Below, one piece after another: positions 10,937 through 22,882 of a DNA stretch of 64,000 nt. Both the position numbers and the translations under genes were made by a program. Every line of letters starts with the position of its first letter. Positions within the stretch are counted from its first letter, which is position 1. Source of the stretch: Zea mays (taxonomy: Eukaryota > Streptophyta > Magnoliopsida > Poales > Poaceae); assembly GCF_902167145.1 (NCBI RefSeq), contig NC_050100.1, positions 186,427,439-186,491,438 on the forward strand, given 5' to 3'. Below the pieces are notes generated by a model, which had not been told where the DNA came from, made no database searches, and worked only from the letters and a program-made list of their open reading frames with translations.

Positions 10937-13900
10937 CTATTTGGCAATGTCTTTCGCAAGAGCAATCGAGGAGGAAGGGCGACTCGAAGCATCAGGTGCA
11001 GCCTTGACATCCGCAACAATGTCTTTAGGAACAACTACACCGGGCCTTCTCATCAGGATTCGCCCCACGCGAATGACTTTGTCCATAGCCTTGTCACACT
11101 GGGCCTTTAGAGCGGCACAGTTGTCCTCTGCAATTTTGGTAGCCAGTCGAGCGGCCTCTAGCTCCTGGGCGACTGATCTCTTGGAGGCACGCAGATCTTT
11201 GATGATGGAGTCCTTGCTTGACACCAACTGCCTAAGCCACAGGATCTCATCCTGGGATACTTGCAGTTCACGACGATGATGATCAAGATCTATCATGGTA
11301 AAGCGGTGGATCCTCTCCAAGATGGTTAGAGAATTGCTGGCATCATGATACAACCTATCCAAATTATCGCGAGAAGCTGCAAGTGCTCGTTTCTCCTCCT
11401 ACAAACAAGAATCAACTCTCAAGCATCCAGTAAGCAGTAAAAGCACGGCAGATCCAATTAAGTAAGCTTACCTCGTTAGCCGCCCTTTTAGCGTCAAGCT
11501 GAGCATTAAGAGAAAAATTCAAAGAATGTGCGTCGTCTAAAGAAACGGAAACCCGAGCCAGGTCAATCTGAGCTTGGGAATACTTCTCCTCAAGCTCGGA
11601 GTACCGTCGGGTTGAGTCGGCTTGATGTTGAAGACGTTTCTCCTCAAGCTCAGAGTACCGCCGGGCCATATCTAACAAAAAGCAGTCAAAGAAGGATACA
11701 CGGTTAAAAACAAATTAATCAATCAACCAAGGAAGAAATAAAGATACCAACCAGCATTTGACACTTTCAAATCAGCTATCTGTTTCTGAAGCAGCAATTG
11801 ATTCCACTGCGTTAGAGACAGAGCTCCTTCCGGGATAGTGGCACCATGTGATCTCAATTGAGCAGACATCCCATCAACCAAAGCCTGTTATTAAAAACAA
11901 ATGAGTACAAAAAAGTGATTTACTAGGAGGAATGATAGAACGAAAAGAGCTAAGTTACCTGAAGATTAGAAAAGAATGAGGGCAATCCCAAGTCATGAGA
12001 AGTTGTGTTGTAGCTCGACGAAGGAAGATCAACTAGAACAATCTGAAGAGCATCGTCGGGGGTCGATTCATCTCCACTAGCAGATATTAGAATTCTAGCA
12101 TCCGGCTCGCCGACCTCCAAGGCGACTCTCTCACTCGAAGCTAAAGAAGTATGCATTGCTATCACTCTATCAGATCATGGTGGAGATGACCCGACGTGGA
12201 CGTCCATGGAGGTGTGGGAAGGAGAGCTCGCTCGGACACCCTCGGGGGCTGGGTTGCAGCTCGCACTACCCATCGGAGCCGGATCACTATCGGCAACACC
12301 CTCGAGGGCTGGGTTACAGCTTGCGCTACCCACCAGAGTCGGATCATTACCGGCGACACCCTCGGGGGCTAGGTAACCGCCAGCACCACCCTTGGGGGCT
12401 GGGTTGTCTGCAACAGCCACCTCTAAGGCTGAAGGATCCTCAGTCACCTCCATGGGAGTCAGGCAATCCTGACCAACTTCTTGACATCGAAGACTACCCT
12501 CCAAGGTCGACGATGCACGAGATACTGCCCGGGATACCTCTAATCCCACGTCTGGAATGTCAGAGCAAACATCCATCATATCACCAGCAGTCGGTTCCAA
12601 CAGCATATCTTCAGGAATGACATCCTCAAGGGCCTGATCAAAATCTGTTATGGATAATTCTTGAAGGCTAACAAGAGCAGACAGAGCTGGAGAAGGAATA
12701 TCACTATCCCCCCTACTACCTTTGTAATGACGGCTATTCTTACGAATTAACGGAACTTCTTCTTCCTCTTCTTTGTCCTCATCAAAAATATGGACAATAG
12801 ATGGTGCAGGATCACACCCATATGGATCAGTTGGCGCACGGATACACTCGTTGGGGTCAGTTGGTGCAAGGTTACACCCATTGGGGTCAGTTTCAACAGG
12901 ATCACACCCATTGGGTTCAGCTAGCGCACGGTCACAACCATTGGGATCAACTTCAATAAAGACCTCTGCAGGTACTTCTTCACAAACAGGAGCAGAAGGG
13001 CCAGCATCCTGGTCCAAGCATGACAGTCGCCGAAGCTGTCTCTTTTTCCTCTTCTTCTCCTCAACAGGCGCAGTTGGATGGTTGACCTGGCGAGGACGCT
13101 TTGGGCGAGTACCCTTAGGCTTTCGGGTGTCCACTGTTTTGTCAAGCTCTGGTATAACCGTGACAGCCATTGTTTCAGCAAGGGCCGAGTCAGAAGATTC
13201 TCCAGCCAACATATTGAGTACAACATTTATTTCTGCATCATCTGGACTCGCTGGCATCTCAAAATGAACTTTCCTCTCATCATTGGGAATATCACAAAGA
13301 GAAGCAACCAAGACCTCAATATCTTCAGGAGAGGGTCGCACTCTAAGACCCAGACCACTATCACCAGCAGGAGGATTGGACACGAAATTGAAAAAAGGTC
13401 TTAGGAGGTAGCAGTTTCCAAGCAGAGTAGGCAACAGGAGCACCAACATTTGATACTTTGCCTCTCAAGATCATGTCTAGTCGGCTCACCAGATCCTCAG
13501 CAGGAATTTTCCTATTGGTAACCCGAGTCGAGTCGGTAACACCACTATACAAGTAAGCCGGGTATGCTCTGTCCTTCAAGGGCTGAATATTCTTAAAAAC
13601 AAAGTCAGCAACCACAGCCTCGGCGGTCAGACCTCTCTCCTTCAGCAGACAGATTTTAGCAAGCAAAACCCTAGCTTCTGTTACTTCCAAGGCAGTAGGA
13701 GACTCAATCCAACTCAGAGTGCGCACATCTGGCTGTCTCCCCGACCGAGGGGGGAGGGACTTGCCGTGGTTTTCCATAATAAACCACTCAAGGCGCCACC
13801 CTTTAATGTTGTCCTTAAGCGGAATGTCAAGGTATTCTGTTTTCCTCCCATGGCGCATCTCCAGACTCGCACCACCCACGAGCTGGTGTTGCCCCCCAGC

Positions 13901-14329
13901 CATCCCAGGTCGATAGTGATACAATTACATCCATAAACCGGAGTGGGGAAGAATTCCAAGGTAGGCCTCACACAGATGTACAAAGATAGAAATTTGCAAG
14001 ATGGAATTGAGATTCAGATGAGTCAGGCTTAGATTGTAAAAGTCAAGGAGACCGCGGAAGAAGGGAGAAATGGGAAGAGCAAGGCCGCGGATAAGAAAAG
14101 GAACGTAGACAACGGATTCGTGGGGATCTTCTATCGGAACAGTGACCCCACGGCAAATCCGCCAAGAACAGAGCTCCTTCGGAGGAAGAACTCCAACATC
14201 GACAAGGCAGAGGAGATCCGATTCTAAGACAACAGACATATGGTTACCTGCGAAGGGCAACTGGTTGTTGGGGTCGATGGGAGGGATCACTACCGTAGCA
14301 GAATTCTGGTTCTTCTGCTTGGGCGCCAT
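10937..14329 (-). pseudogene. Antisense gene of the Grande-like element (putative gypsy-type transposon domain), broken
   Basis: Read right to left, the start MAPKQKNQ is at 14329. It leads into a plant-specific domain found in antisense ORFs of Tat-lineage elements (I recall it as PF04195; not searched): VPFLIRGLALPISPFF, the block RPGMAGGQHQLVGGASLE, then WRLEWFIMENHG. A nuclear-protein-like tail follows, with basic patches (KRPRQ, KKRKKRQ) and five DPNGC repeats (about 12800-12960). Coiled-coil segments occur at 11678-11412 and 11362-10937. Breaks include a stop near 13923 and a 1 bp shift near 13400. Sections are separated by intron-sized gaps (11679-11949, 11363-11411) that might be introns. 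Its function is unknown. It is transcribed, if at all, against the retroelement. Confidence 0.78.
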
Positions 14330-14514
14330 CGCAATCTCGTCGGCAGATTGAACAGAAGTGAAATCAGAGGGAAACAGAGGAATGGCTTGAGGTGGAAATG
14401 TGAAGTTAGGGCTCAGAACGTAGAGGCGTGCGGCGATGTGATATAAATGGGGTTTTCCCGGGTTGGACACCGTTTCTAAAAAGTGCTAAGTCATCAATCG
14501 GGAAAACAAGATTT

Positions 14515-14880
14515 CCAACATAACTCAGTTGTTATCTCTAAAACACTGATGTTGTCAAGCACCACTCGGCTGTTACCTCTAAAACGCCGACGTGGCCCAG
14601 CATAACTCGGCTGTTACCTCTAAAACGCCGACGTGGCCCAAAGTAACTTGGCTGTTACCTCTAAGACACCGACGTCGCCAAGCACCACTTGGCTGTTACC
14701 TCTAAAACGCCAGCGTGGCCCAGTGTAATTCGGCTGTTACTTCTAAGACGCCGACGTGATCTAGCATAATTCGGTTGTTACCTCTAAAACGCCAACGTGG
14801 TCCAGAGCAGCTCGGCAGTTACTTCTAAAAGACGCCGGCAATGCCTGCCATAACTCAGCCGTTTTCTCTATGTAAATGCC
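14515..14880 (+). repeat. About 42 bp degenerate tandem array
   Basis: The core CGGCTGTTACCTCTAAAACG recurs about every 42 bp, for example at 14566 and 14608, in roughly eight degenerate copies. The array lies upstream (in antisense terms) of the antisense gene start at 14329, so it could sit in that gene's promoter region. The related element at 31562-36083 has only a short remnant near 34060-34090. Confidence 0.8.
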
Positions 14881-15229
14881 GACAGAACCAAATACGACTC
14901 AACAATTACCAGTCGTTACTCGAGCATTATCTCTAAGAACAATGACAACATTAGGCATGAAGACAAACTACTGATTGACTATAAAAGAAGAACGATGGAA
15001 AAGCGAAAAGATGCTCAGAACAAGCTGAAATTTTCTTCAATATATAAAGAAGGGAAGTTCTTCCACAAACCTGAAGACCAACTCATTATGAGTCGGCCTT
15101 CTTTCCCTTTTTCGCTACATTACACTACTACATCACTACACTACTTACACTACACTATACTACTAACTACTACTACATTATTCCACTACTACTAATACTA
15201 TTTCTACTACTAGTTATCTATACTAATAT

Positions 15230-15658
15230 TTAAGCCAGTGGTGCTTTGCCACTGGCCTTGCTGCTGCCGTTGTCACCCTTGCCCCTGCCACCGTCGCCCT
15301 TGCCGTCACCATCGCCATCACCACCATCGTCGCCTCCATTGTCGTTGTCGCCCTCGTCGTCGCCGTCATCGCTGCTCTCCTCCTCGGACGAGTTAGAGGA
15401 GTTCTCCTCGTCCGAGGAGATCTCTGACTCATTCGAGCCCTCGAGCCCGGAGCACTCGACGGCCTGGATGTACGTCCACACCTCGGCAGCGATCCCCTGG
15501 GAATCGTCCGAGTCATCGGACGACACCGGGGGAGAGGCGTAGACCCGTGACCCTTCGGACTCGGAGTCACCGAAGTCCTCCGAGGGGGGACTTGGCTCGC
15601 GCTTCCGCTTGTCGCCGGAGTGGTGCGACGAACTTCCGCCCTTCTTGTTCTTGCCCAT
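15230..15658 (-). CDS. Small acidic antisense ORF of the Grande-like element
   Basis: The predicted 142 aa protein starts MGKNKKGGSS at 15658. It has a basic N-terminus (GDKRKREPS), a Ser/Asp stretch (SSDDSDDS), a short hydrophobic core (AEVWTYIQAVECSGLEGS) and a Gly/Asp-rich acidic tail. It was started at this Met because the diverged partner at 34334-34798 begins at the equivalent MGRGK. The frame is intact, although almost every other ORF in the element is broken. The product resembles no catalytic family I know. The basic head plus acidic tail would suit a nuclear or chaperone-like protein, which is only a guess. A TATA-like TCTATTTATAG at 15739-15749 (CTATAAATAGA on the minus strand) sits about 85 bp upstream. 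Confidence 0.6.
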   Translation of the reverse strand: MGKNKKGGSSSHHSGDKRKREPSPPSEDFGDSESEGSRVYASPPVSSDDSDDSQGIAAEVWTYIQAVECSGLEGSNESEISSDEENSSNSSEEESSDDGDDEGDNDNGGDDGGDGDGDGKGDGGRGKGDNGSSKASGKAPLA

Positions 15659-16339
15659 AGTTGATTGGAAGAGAAGAGAAAAGTGGAAAATAAGCAACAA
15701 ACGACCGGGAGATGTGTGAAGACACCAGTTAAGCAAGCAGTCTATTTATAGAGGCGGGAGGCAACCGCTCATCTCCTACCACGGTCACTGAACAGTTGCA
15801 AGTATTCAATAAGCCATTCAAATCGTCTAGAAACAAGTCAGACGGCAGACGCCGTTTCACGTAACATGACACCATTGGGACTGAAGTCAACTGCTTGGAC
15901 GATATGATTACACCACACGGTCACGTCAAGTTACTACTCAAGGACAGTTTGCTAAACGCTCAGCGCACCAAGCCGTCCCTTAGCTACACCCATTGGGGAG
16001 GGGACGTCAGGAATTTTCAATAGATTTTCCCAAGCAGTCACATCCATACAGTATACGCAATGAATGTATCAAGACAGAAGGAAGATATCGATAGAGATCG
16101 GAGGAAAGCTAAAAATAGCTACGGAAGTACAAGTCTAATCAACATAAGCATTGAAGCACGAAGCGAAATGAAGACCAGCCAAGAGCCATCTACCGAACGT
16201 CCAATCTGTCACCGATCAAATAAATTTCAAACCTAACAGGACATGAGTAGATCGTGTTGCTGATGTCTAAAGCAGGAGTTAAAGACAACAAGCTGATCTC
16301 TAAAAGCATAAGCTGATGATATAATGTCGAATTCTAAGG

Positions 16340-16869
16340 CATGAAATGAAGACCTTTGAGTGGATTATTTTCAGTAATCCACTCAAAGCTCGGGGCTACA
16401 CCCATTGGGTGCACCTCCGGTGCACCCAATGAATCCTCAACCCCTAAGGACAAGATGCTGATGTCCAGGGCATGGAACAACGATGAAATGCTGATTTCTA
16501 AAGCATGGGACGAAGATGAACCAACGACTTCTAAAAAGCATGATGAAGACCTTTGAGTGAATTATTTCCAGTAATCCACTCAAAGCTCGGGGGCTACACC
16601 CATTGGGTGCACCTCAACCCCTAAGGACAAGATGCTGATCTCTAAAGCATAAGCTGGTAACCAAGCATTAATTTCTGAAATATAAAGTGAAGACCGCTGA
16701 AAAGCCGAAGAATATAACTGAAGTTTGTTTTTACCGGACTGATCAGAGTTCAGAAGCAACGACTTGACAGATGCACTATCAGAGCATCCACAATCTAAAA
16801 TCAAAACTGCAAGCTGGACCTAGAATCTTTGGGCCGATTGTTTCAAAATCAACTCAAAAATTGGGGGCT
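16340..16869 (+). repeat. Duplicated PPT-proximal blocks before the Tat LTR
   Basis: The block GAAGACCTTTGAGTG plus a short inverted repeat (GGATTATTTTCAGTAATCC type), CTCAAAGCTCGGGGGCTAC and ACACCCATTGGGTGCACCT occurs near 16350 and again near 16545. A third, shorter version (TCAACTCAAAAATTGGGGGCT) directly abuts the LTR at 16870 and holds the functional purine tract. The second Tat element has the same arrangement at 35440-35765. Confidence 0.82.
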
Positions 16870-17491
16870 TGTGGGGGACAGATATCCCCTGGGTCCACTA
16901 GAAGGCTAGATGGCCTCGCAAAAGACTCCGAGCCCATTATTTCGCAAGGCCACCCCTTCGTGGGCCAGGGGAGGAATCACTGGCAGAATGGATCGACACA
17001 AGATCAGATCAACTCGAGCCCATATGGCTCACCGAATTTAAATGTTATCCACAGCATTGACCCGATTCTCCCGCGCAGTGCCCTCAGACATCGAAACTAA
17101 ACAAGGATAAGTCGAAAGGATAATAGGGAGATAAGTTCAGTCGGTTCACTATTACTTAGGAGCACATAGTTATCATACCCGCATGTAACGCCCCACGGTC
17201 GAGTATATAAGGCATAGGGGCACCCTATCAAAAGACAGGTCACTCATTAGCCATCTACTCAATTCTCTAGCATTCTTCATACTAGAGGACTTCCCTGTAA
17301 CCCACCACATAAAGAGCTACACCAGGAAGTAGGGTATTATGCCTCTCTAAGCAGCCCGAACCTGTACAAAATTGTCTATTGTCTCTCGTGCGCCCAACGT
17401 GCACCATCGAGCTACAGTCGGTTACATCGTCCTACCCAAAAGCACCTCGAGGGGTAACCCCGAGTGCGCGGTCGGGTCCCAAACACCGACA
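16870..17491 (+). repeat. 3' LTR of the Grande-like element
   Basis: The 622 bp LTR runs from TGTGGGGGACAGATATCCCC to AACACCGACA. TATA box TATATAAGG is at about 17205, followed by a conserved CTACACCAGGAAGTAGGGTATTA leader-like stretch. The preceding TTGGGGGCT is the purine tract. The length and end sequences match what I recall for Grande. Confidence 0.88.
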
Positions 17492-17633
17492 ACTAGTTAC
17501 CCCAGTCTTGACAGAAAACATCAGGTCAAGCCCTGCCAAAGAATCTTTAGTACATAACCAGCTATTAGCTTATTCATTCTGCCAACCAAATGATTCCCTT
17601 GCAAAACTATCTTACCATATGCTTCTAACTCAG

Positions 17634-17843
17634 ATGGTCAATACCAGGAAGGGTGGTGGAATTGATCTACCTGCCAATCCATATAACCGGAGGGTGCTCA
17701 GACAACAACAGTAAGCAGAGATGAATCCTCCAAATCCTCTACCAGTCGGTGTTGATCCAACAATTTCAGCCCAGATGCGAATAATGCAGCAAATGATGGA
17801 CACTATGGCAGACATGCACGCATAGATGCGGTAGGAACGCCAG
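17634..17843 (+). pseudogene. gag: Chromovirus gag, N-terminal piece
   Basis: ATG at 17634 gives MVNTRKGGGIDLPANP, the typical opening of grass chromovirus gag proteins. In-frame stops follow at about 17712 and near the end of the piece. The Zeon-like element entered at 17843/25218 and left a GCCAG duplication. The C-terminal piece continues at 25223. Confidence 0.75.
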
Positions 17844-18505
17844 TGTTGGGGGCTTGTTCTCAAATGCTATAAGTTAAGAACAAGGCAACACAAAAGATGT
17901 TAAACGTTAAAGTCCTTCGTCCTTCGGAGCATTATTTCCCTTGGGATAAAATGCTTTTCGGACGAAGGTTATGAAGGACATACCTTCATCAACACAACAT
18001 ATAGTAATGAAGAAGGAATTATATGGAATATAACATACACAATTATGTATAATTATCAACTCATTTCTATATTATTATTATGGAAACATATAAATGATAT
18101 CAAATTACAAATGTACCTTCGGCTTGAAAGAAGGTAAAAATACAAGCGTGACGCAAAAGTAAATGCCAAGTCAGCGTGAACAGTACGGGGGCACTGTTCA
18201 CCTATTTATAGGCACGGGACATGGCTCATATAAAATTACACCTATGCCCTTTACATTTGGTAGTAATTCTATAGTAATCCACCGAGGTCTGAATAGCCTT
18301 TTCATCTTTAAGTCAGTTTCCTTTTCTGCTATTACGCCGAAGCTTTCCTGCTCACAGCTTCGGTGCTGTGTCGACCTTCGTATTCTTTGGGCTTCTCCTA
18401 CTGTGGTACCGATTCGAGTCCGAAGATACCTGTTCACACATTATACTCCAGAAACATCGTTAAATCATGTTTTTGAGGACCTTCGGAAGCCGAAGGCCCC
18501 CAACA
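17844..18505 (-). repeat. 3' LTR of the Zeon-like element
   Basis: 662 bp, identical in length to the LTR at 24556-25217 and differing from it at two positions by my alignment (G/A at 18209, A/G at 18312). Inverted ends are TGTTGGGGGC and GCCCCCAACA. Confidence 0.95.
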
Positions 18506-18701
18506 GTAGCCACTCGCAATATTAATTTGTTAGATTAATAAATTTAAATTGCGACATGGACGAAGGCCTTAAGCCGAAGGTCCGAAAAAACACCTTTCCT
18601 TTGCTAGAATAGCAACATTCACTGACAAGCGGGGTTTTCCAATTTTCAATGCACTGGGCGTATAAATAAGAGCATACCACGAGCTCACTTGGTACACTTT
18701 C
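18506..18701. other. Short spacer next to the Zeon 3' LTR; antisense promoter candidate
   Basis: There is no clear purine tract beside the LTR on the minus strand (GTGGCTAC). On the plus strand a TATA-like GTATAAATAAGAG occurs at about 18660, followed 40 bp later by the first ATG of the antisense gene. That placement suits a plus-strand promoter, which is inferred and not shown. Confidence 0.5.
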
Positions 18702-20846
18702 TTGCCATCTGCTCTTGCTTACTCAATTTTTAGCTCTTGCGCACCAACACTTGCTTGGCCTTTTAAGTTTTTAAGCTTCGGCTTTGAAAACAGTTTTTTA
18801 GCATTTTCGAAGATGTCTGAAGACAAAAAGGCTGCTATCAAGATGAAGCTGAGTCTCTCTGAAGAGAAAAACCTGGGGTTTCTTGAAGCAATGTCGAAAA
18901 CCAACACAGAAAAGATCACCAAAGAGATTTTAGAAGGTTTGTCTGAAGATACTGATGACAGCGACAGTTATGATGCGGATAGCGGTGATGAAGACTCCGA
19001 AGATCGCCCTTGGCGACCAAGCCATGCGGTTTTCGCCAAATCAAGTATCAAAGAAAATCATCTTGTCAACATGAGGGGAAGATATTTCCGGGACTTGTCC
19101 ATTGTGAGGGCCGACGAAGGAGAAAAGACTTGTCCGACCCCTGAGGAAAATGAAGTCGTAGCGTTCCGAAGCTTTTTGAAAGCTGGATTACGATTTCCCC
19201 TGAGCAGCTTTTTCGTAGAGGTGCTGAAAATATTTGAAATCTATCTTCACCAACTTACCCCCGAAGCAATCATAAGGATGAATATCTTTGTGTGGGCCGT
19301 GAGAAGCCAAGGTCTGGAACCTGATGCGAAAAGTTTCTGCAACATACACGAATTGTTATACGAGACAAAACCCTAGGGTAAGGAGCAATATCACAATAAT
19401 TTCGGCTGTTACAGTTTCGTCTCTCGGTCTGGGTCAAGCTGTCATGTGCCAACCTTTCGGAAGAGATGGCCCGGCGACTGGATGACAGAATGGTTTTATG
19501 TGAAGAATGACCTGAAAACACGGGAAGATATTAAAGGTATAATTATGTGCCCTATTTGGCAACGCTTCGGCCTACGGAGGCCGAAGGTTGAAATGAATGA
19601 AGCTGCCGAAGAATGCCAGAGAGCCTTCGGAGTTGTTTGCTCTTTTATTGGAACGAGGGATCTGGTCCAAGAGCATATTGCCTTCAGAGTATGGCCGCTC
19701 GCGGAAAAATGGGAAATGCCGTAAGAGACCATAAAAGAAGCTGACGAAGGTGGACTTATCAGGCTGAAGTATACTTTCAAGTTCGGAGATAAATTCGTTG
19801 AGCCAGATGATGACTGGCTAAAAAGCATTGAAAATTTAAGTGATGAACTACTTGGGGTTTATTCAAAGGCCGAAGATACTGCATTGTCGGCAGCCTTCGG
19901 AGGCCGGAAAAAGAAAAGACTAAACCGAGTGTTTGACGCAATTGGGTTCGTGTACCCCGACTACCACTATCCAGCGCGGGGCCAAAAAAGAAAAAGCGCA
20001 ACTTCTGCACAGGAAACTGCTTCAGCCGCTCCCAGCGAGCCAGCGCCAAAGAGACAAAGGGTAAAGGTTCTCACACACCGGCCACGCTACATTGAACCAG
20101 CTTCAGTACCTGAGTTCACCGGTGAAACCTCTTCGGCCACCGATATTAAAGAACCAACTTCAGTGTCGAAGATCGAAGAAAAAACTGAAGCACCCTCAGC
20201 AGAGAAAGCAGAAAAACCGAGTACTGAAGGAACAAAAATATTGGAAAATTTAAGTCCTTCAGCAAGTGTTGGGACATTAAAAAACCAAAAGGGCCCAGCG
20301 GTGACTCCGAAAATAAAAAGAATGGTCAATGTGCTAGACGTTCTGGAGACAATTAAGTCCTCAAGCACAACTCCGAAGAAGACTGTTGAAACTTCCGAAG
20401 CGGAAACTGAAATTTTTGATAGTAAAGCTCCAAATCAACAAACTGAGGCTGAAGCTAGGCCTTCAGAGCCCACGAAGGTAAAATCCTTGGAAACCGAGGA
20501 AGAAAAAATGACGGAGCCAATTCTTGTTGAAGAAATCAGTGCTGTTGCCCCCGAAGCATCCCCCAAAGTCCTTGATTATATTGTTCGACATGCTTCGGGG
20601 AAAAAGTTGTCTGAAAAAGAAAAGCAAGAGGCCCAGTTTTACGCCCAAAAACTGAAATATCCAAAGGGGGCGTTGATATTCAACGGCAGCGGAGAAGAAG
20701 ACTTCTTGTATTGTCTCCCTGACAGCAAGGAGATTTCTGTCTGTCGGGAGATGAGCAAGAGCTTCGGATTCCCAACACTAGAAGACGGGCTCTCGGTGTT
20801 GTCGAAAAACGAGCTGGCTGACAGCTTGGCGTACAATAGCTTAAAG

Positions 20847-20936
20847 GTGCAAAAAATGAAGTCTTTGTATTTTTTCTTGAGACCAAAATTTTTCGTTTGC
20901 TTAAATTTATTGACGCACACATATTTTTCTTTGCAG
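20847..20936 (+). other. Predicted intron 1 of the Zeon antisense gene
   Basis: The 90 bp segment starts GTGCAAAA and ends TTTTTCTTTGCAG after a pyrimidine/T-rich stretch. It is AT-rich, and its translation (Phe/Leu-rich) breaks an otherwise charged coiled coil. Its length is a multiple of three, so the frame stays open with or without splicing. Confidence 0.7.
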
Positions 20937-21729
20937 GGCCTTATACTTAGCAATGCCCTCAGGGCCCAAAAAGATGCCGAAGACGAAGGGTGTGTTATGG
21001 CCCTGAGCAACCTTCGTTCCGAAGTAATTGAACTAAGGAACGAAGGTCTTGAAAAAGATAAAATATTACATTCATTGATAAATAGAATAAAAGAAGACGA
21101 AGCTACTTTTAAAGGTCAAGCTGAGGCTCAGAAGCGTGAAATTGAAGATCTTCGAAAACAACTAGCCAGAGCTAAAGAGGAACGCATACTTGAAGAAACG
21201 AAGCGAGAACTTAGCGACCAATGGGCAAATCATTTAGAAGGAACTGTTGAAGAGCTTCGTTCGTCCAAGAAAAGATGCTATGACAAATCTATGGAGTGTG
21301 TTAAGAAAATGAAAGCCAGCTTCACCAGCGTTGGCGCATTCTCGAGCGAAGAAAACTTTACAAGAGGCAACCCTGAAGGTCCCATCGAATGGATTAATCA
21401 CGAAGCTGAGGCCTTTGAGGAAATTTTAAATAGCCGCGGAGACATATGTGCTTTTTCGGGTGCCAGGGGGATTGCCACCATTTTGGAGAAAAAGGGCTGC
21501 GAGCATGTAAAGATTTTAGCGCAATCCGAAGCTACCTTGTCCTTCGAAGATGCAAAAGATCCTTCAGCCGAAGCTAGCATGGTTGGTGGAAAATTTTTCA
21601 CCGATGTCTGGGACAATGGTGGCCGAGAAATGGCCCGAGAAATTATCCAGAAAAGCGAAAAAGGCATCCATGACGCTAGAAAAGTAGCAGAGGCTGTTGA
21701 GAAAACCGCAGAGCCCGAAGGGCAAATAG

Positions 21730-21825
21730 GTATTAACTAATGGTTTTTATTGTGTTACAATTTTTGATTTTAAACTTCGTTCGCAATTTGTAATAGCAAT
21801 GTAGCCATATCCTGTCCTCCCTCAG
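21730..21825 (+). other. Predicted intron 2 of the Zeon antisense gene
   Basis: The 96 bp segment runs from GTATTAACTAATGG to CCTGTCCTCCCTCAG. Unspliced, the frame stops at 21738-21740. Spliced, it continues in frame for about 44 charged residues to TAG at 21957. CTAAT near the start and a T-rich middle are typical of plant introns. Confidence 0.75.
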
Positions 21826-21959
21826 ATCCTACTAAAGCGCCTCCAGGCCCTCAGCCGAAAGATGACGATGAAATTAAAAAGATGGCTGAAGCTATCATGG
21901 ATCAAGTTGTCAATCAATTCCTGAACGAAGCTGCAGAAGTAGTACTTAGGGAAGACTAG

Positions 21960-22882
21960 GTGCCATTGTAAAAACATTTGAAATGTAATATGTGTAATAT
22001 CTTGTAACCCTGAATGTAATATACTTGTTTTTTATGGTTCAATTCTTTACGATGCATGAAATTTACATACATACCGTTTTTGAGTCTTTAACGAAAAAAC
22101 ACCTTCCCTTCTTTTCATGCTTCGTGAAGAAGAATTTTCATTTATCACAACTATATCCATAGTGTTCTGATGAAGAATATCCAAGCTTTGTGAAAATATT
22201 TTCCGAAGCTACACTCCGAAGATCAATATTGTATCTCCTTGTGACTTAGCATGATTTTCCCTTTTTCAAAGCATTCTTCCGAAGATCAATATTGTGTCCC
22301 CTTCTTGTATATGCAGCATGATGTATGATGCTTATGCTATGCGAAATGATATGATGATGTTATGCTATGTAAAATGGTATTTATTCCGAAGATACACGCA
22401 CATCCCTGCAATAAAACACATAATCTTTTTAAATCAGCGTTGACTTTTCGCTGTAAGCCTCCCTTAGGAGCTTCTTCGCCTTTTACTTCAGCGGAATCAG
22501 CGTTTATTTTTCGTTGTAAGCCTCCCTTAGGAGCTTCTTCGCCTTTTACTTTCGGCGGTATTCGCGTTGACTTTTCGCGCTTCGCCTTTTACTTAGGCGG
22601 TATCAGCGTTTATTTTTCGCTATAAGCTCTGCATTCCCTTTGGAACGACTTTTGAGCAGAAAACTTACACTGCGCTCCCTTTGGAACGGCTTTTTGTAAC
22701 TTCAGCAAACTTACTCTGCGTTCCTTGGAACGACTTTTTGTTGCTTCGAAGAATTCATGCCGTGCCTTTTAAAATAAACTCTTTATAATTCGAAGGTCCT
22801 TCTTGCTATCGCAAATCTTTAAGCTTCAACAACTTAAGCCTGTAGAGGAGATATATTTTCCTTGTGGCAGACAACGAAATCA
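21960..22882. repeat. Non-coding middle of the Zeon-like element with tandem repeats
   Basis: Between the two convergent coding regions. 22437-22625 holds roughly three copies of a block of about 60-65 bp (GCGTTTATTTTTCG ... CTCCCTTAGGAGCTTCTTCG). 22640-22740 holds three copies of a shorter block (CCCTTTGGAACGACTTTT). The many CCGAAG/CTTCGG words are a compositional mark of this family. The ORF at 22362-22625 lies in the repeats and is not counted as a gene. Confidence 0.75.

Larger units (their letters stand above)
7730..17491 (+). mobile_element. Tat-lineage gypsy element (Grande-like), 3' half
   Basis: Ty3/gypsy element in plus orientation, entered at its RT/RNase H end. The order is pol end (to 9832), an 89 bp tandem array, an antisense gene on the minus strand, a 42 bp array, a small antisense acidic ORF, duplicated blocks in front of the PPT, and a 622 bp 3' LTR. 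An extra RNase H domain, a long 3' region with antisense ORFs, and this LTR type point to the Tat lineage and Grande in particular; the family name is from memory. The Sirevirus above sits in its pol. The bases after the LTR (actag, 17492-17496) are the candidate target-site duplication. Confidence 0.85.
18702..21959 (+). pseudogene. Antisense gene of the Zeon-like element, two introns, two nonsense codons
   Basis: A single plus-strand reading frame runs from an ATG at 18702 (a second, MSEDKKAAIK, is at 18813) to TAG at 21957-21959. It uses two GT-AG introns: 20847-20936 (phase 0) and 21730-21825 (phase 1). It has an acidic N-terminus and a domain resembling the antisense gene of the Grande-like elements (LKAGLRFPLSSFFVEVLKIF, RKRWPGDWMTEWFYVKND). 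A basic patch (GRKKKRLNR) and a long Glu/Lys-rich coiled coil follow, with the C-terminus EAAEVVLRED. In-frame stops at 19374-19376 and 19722-19724 break it. The function of this protein class is unknown. It is convergent with the element's own gag on the other strand. Confidence 0.8.
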
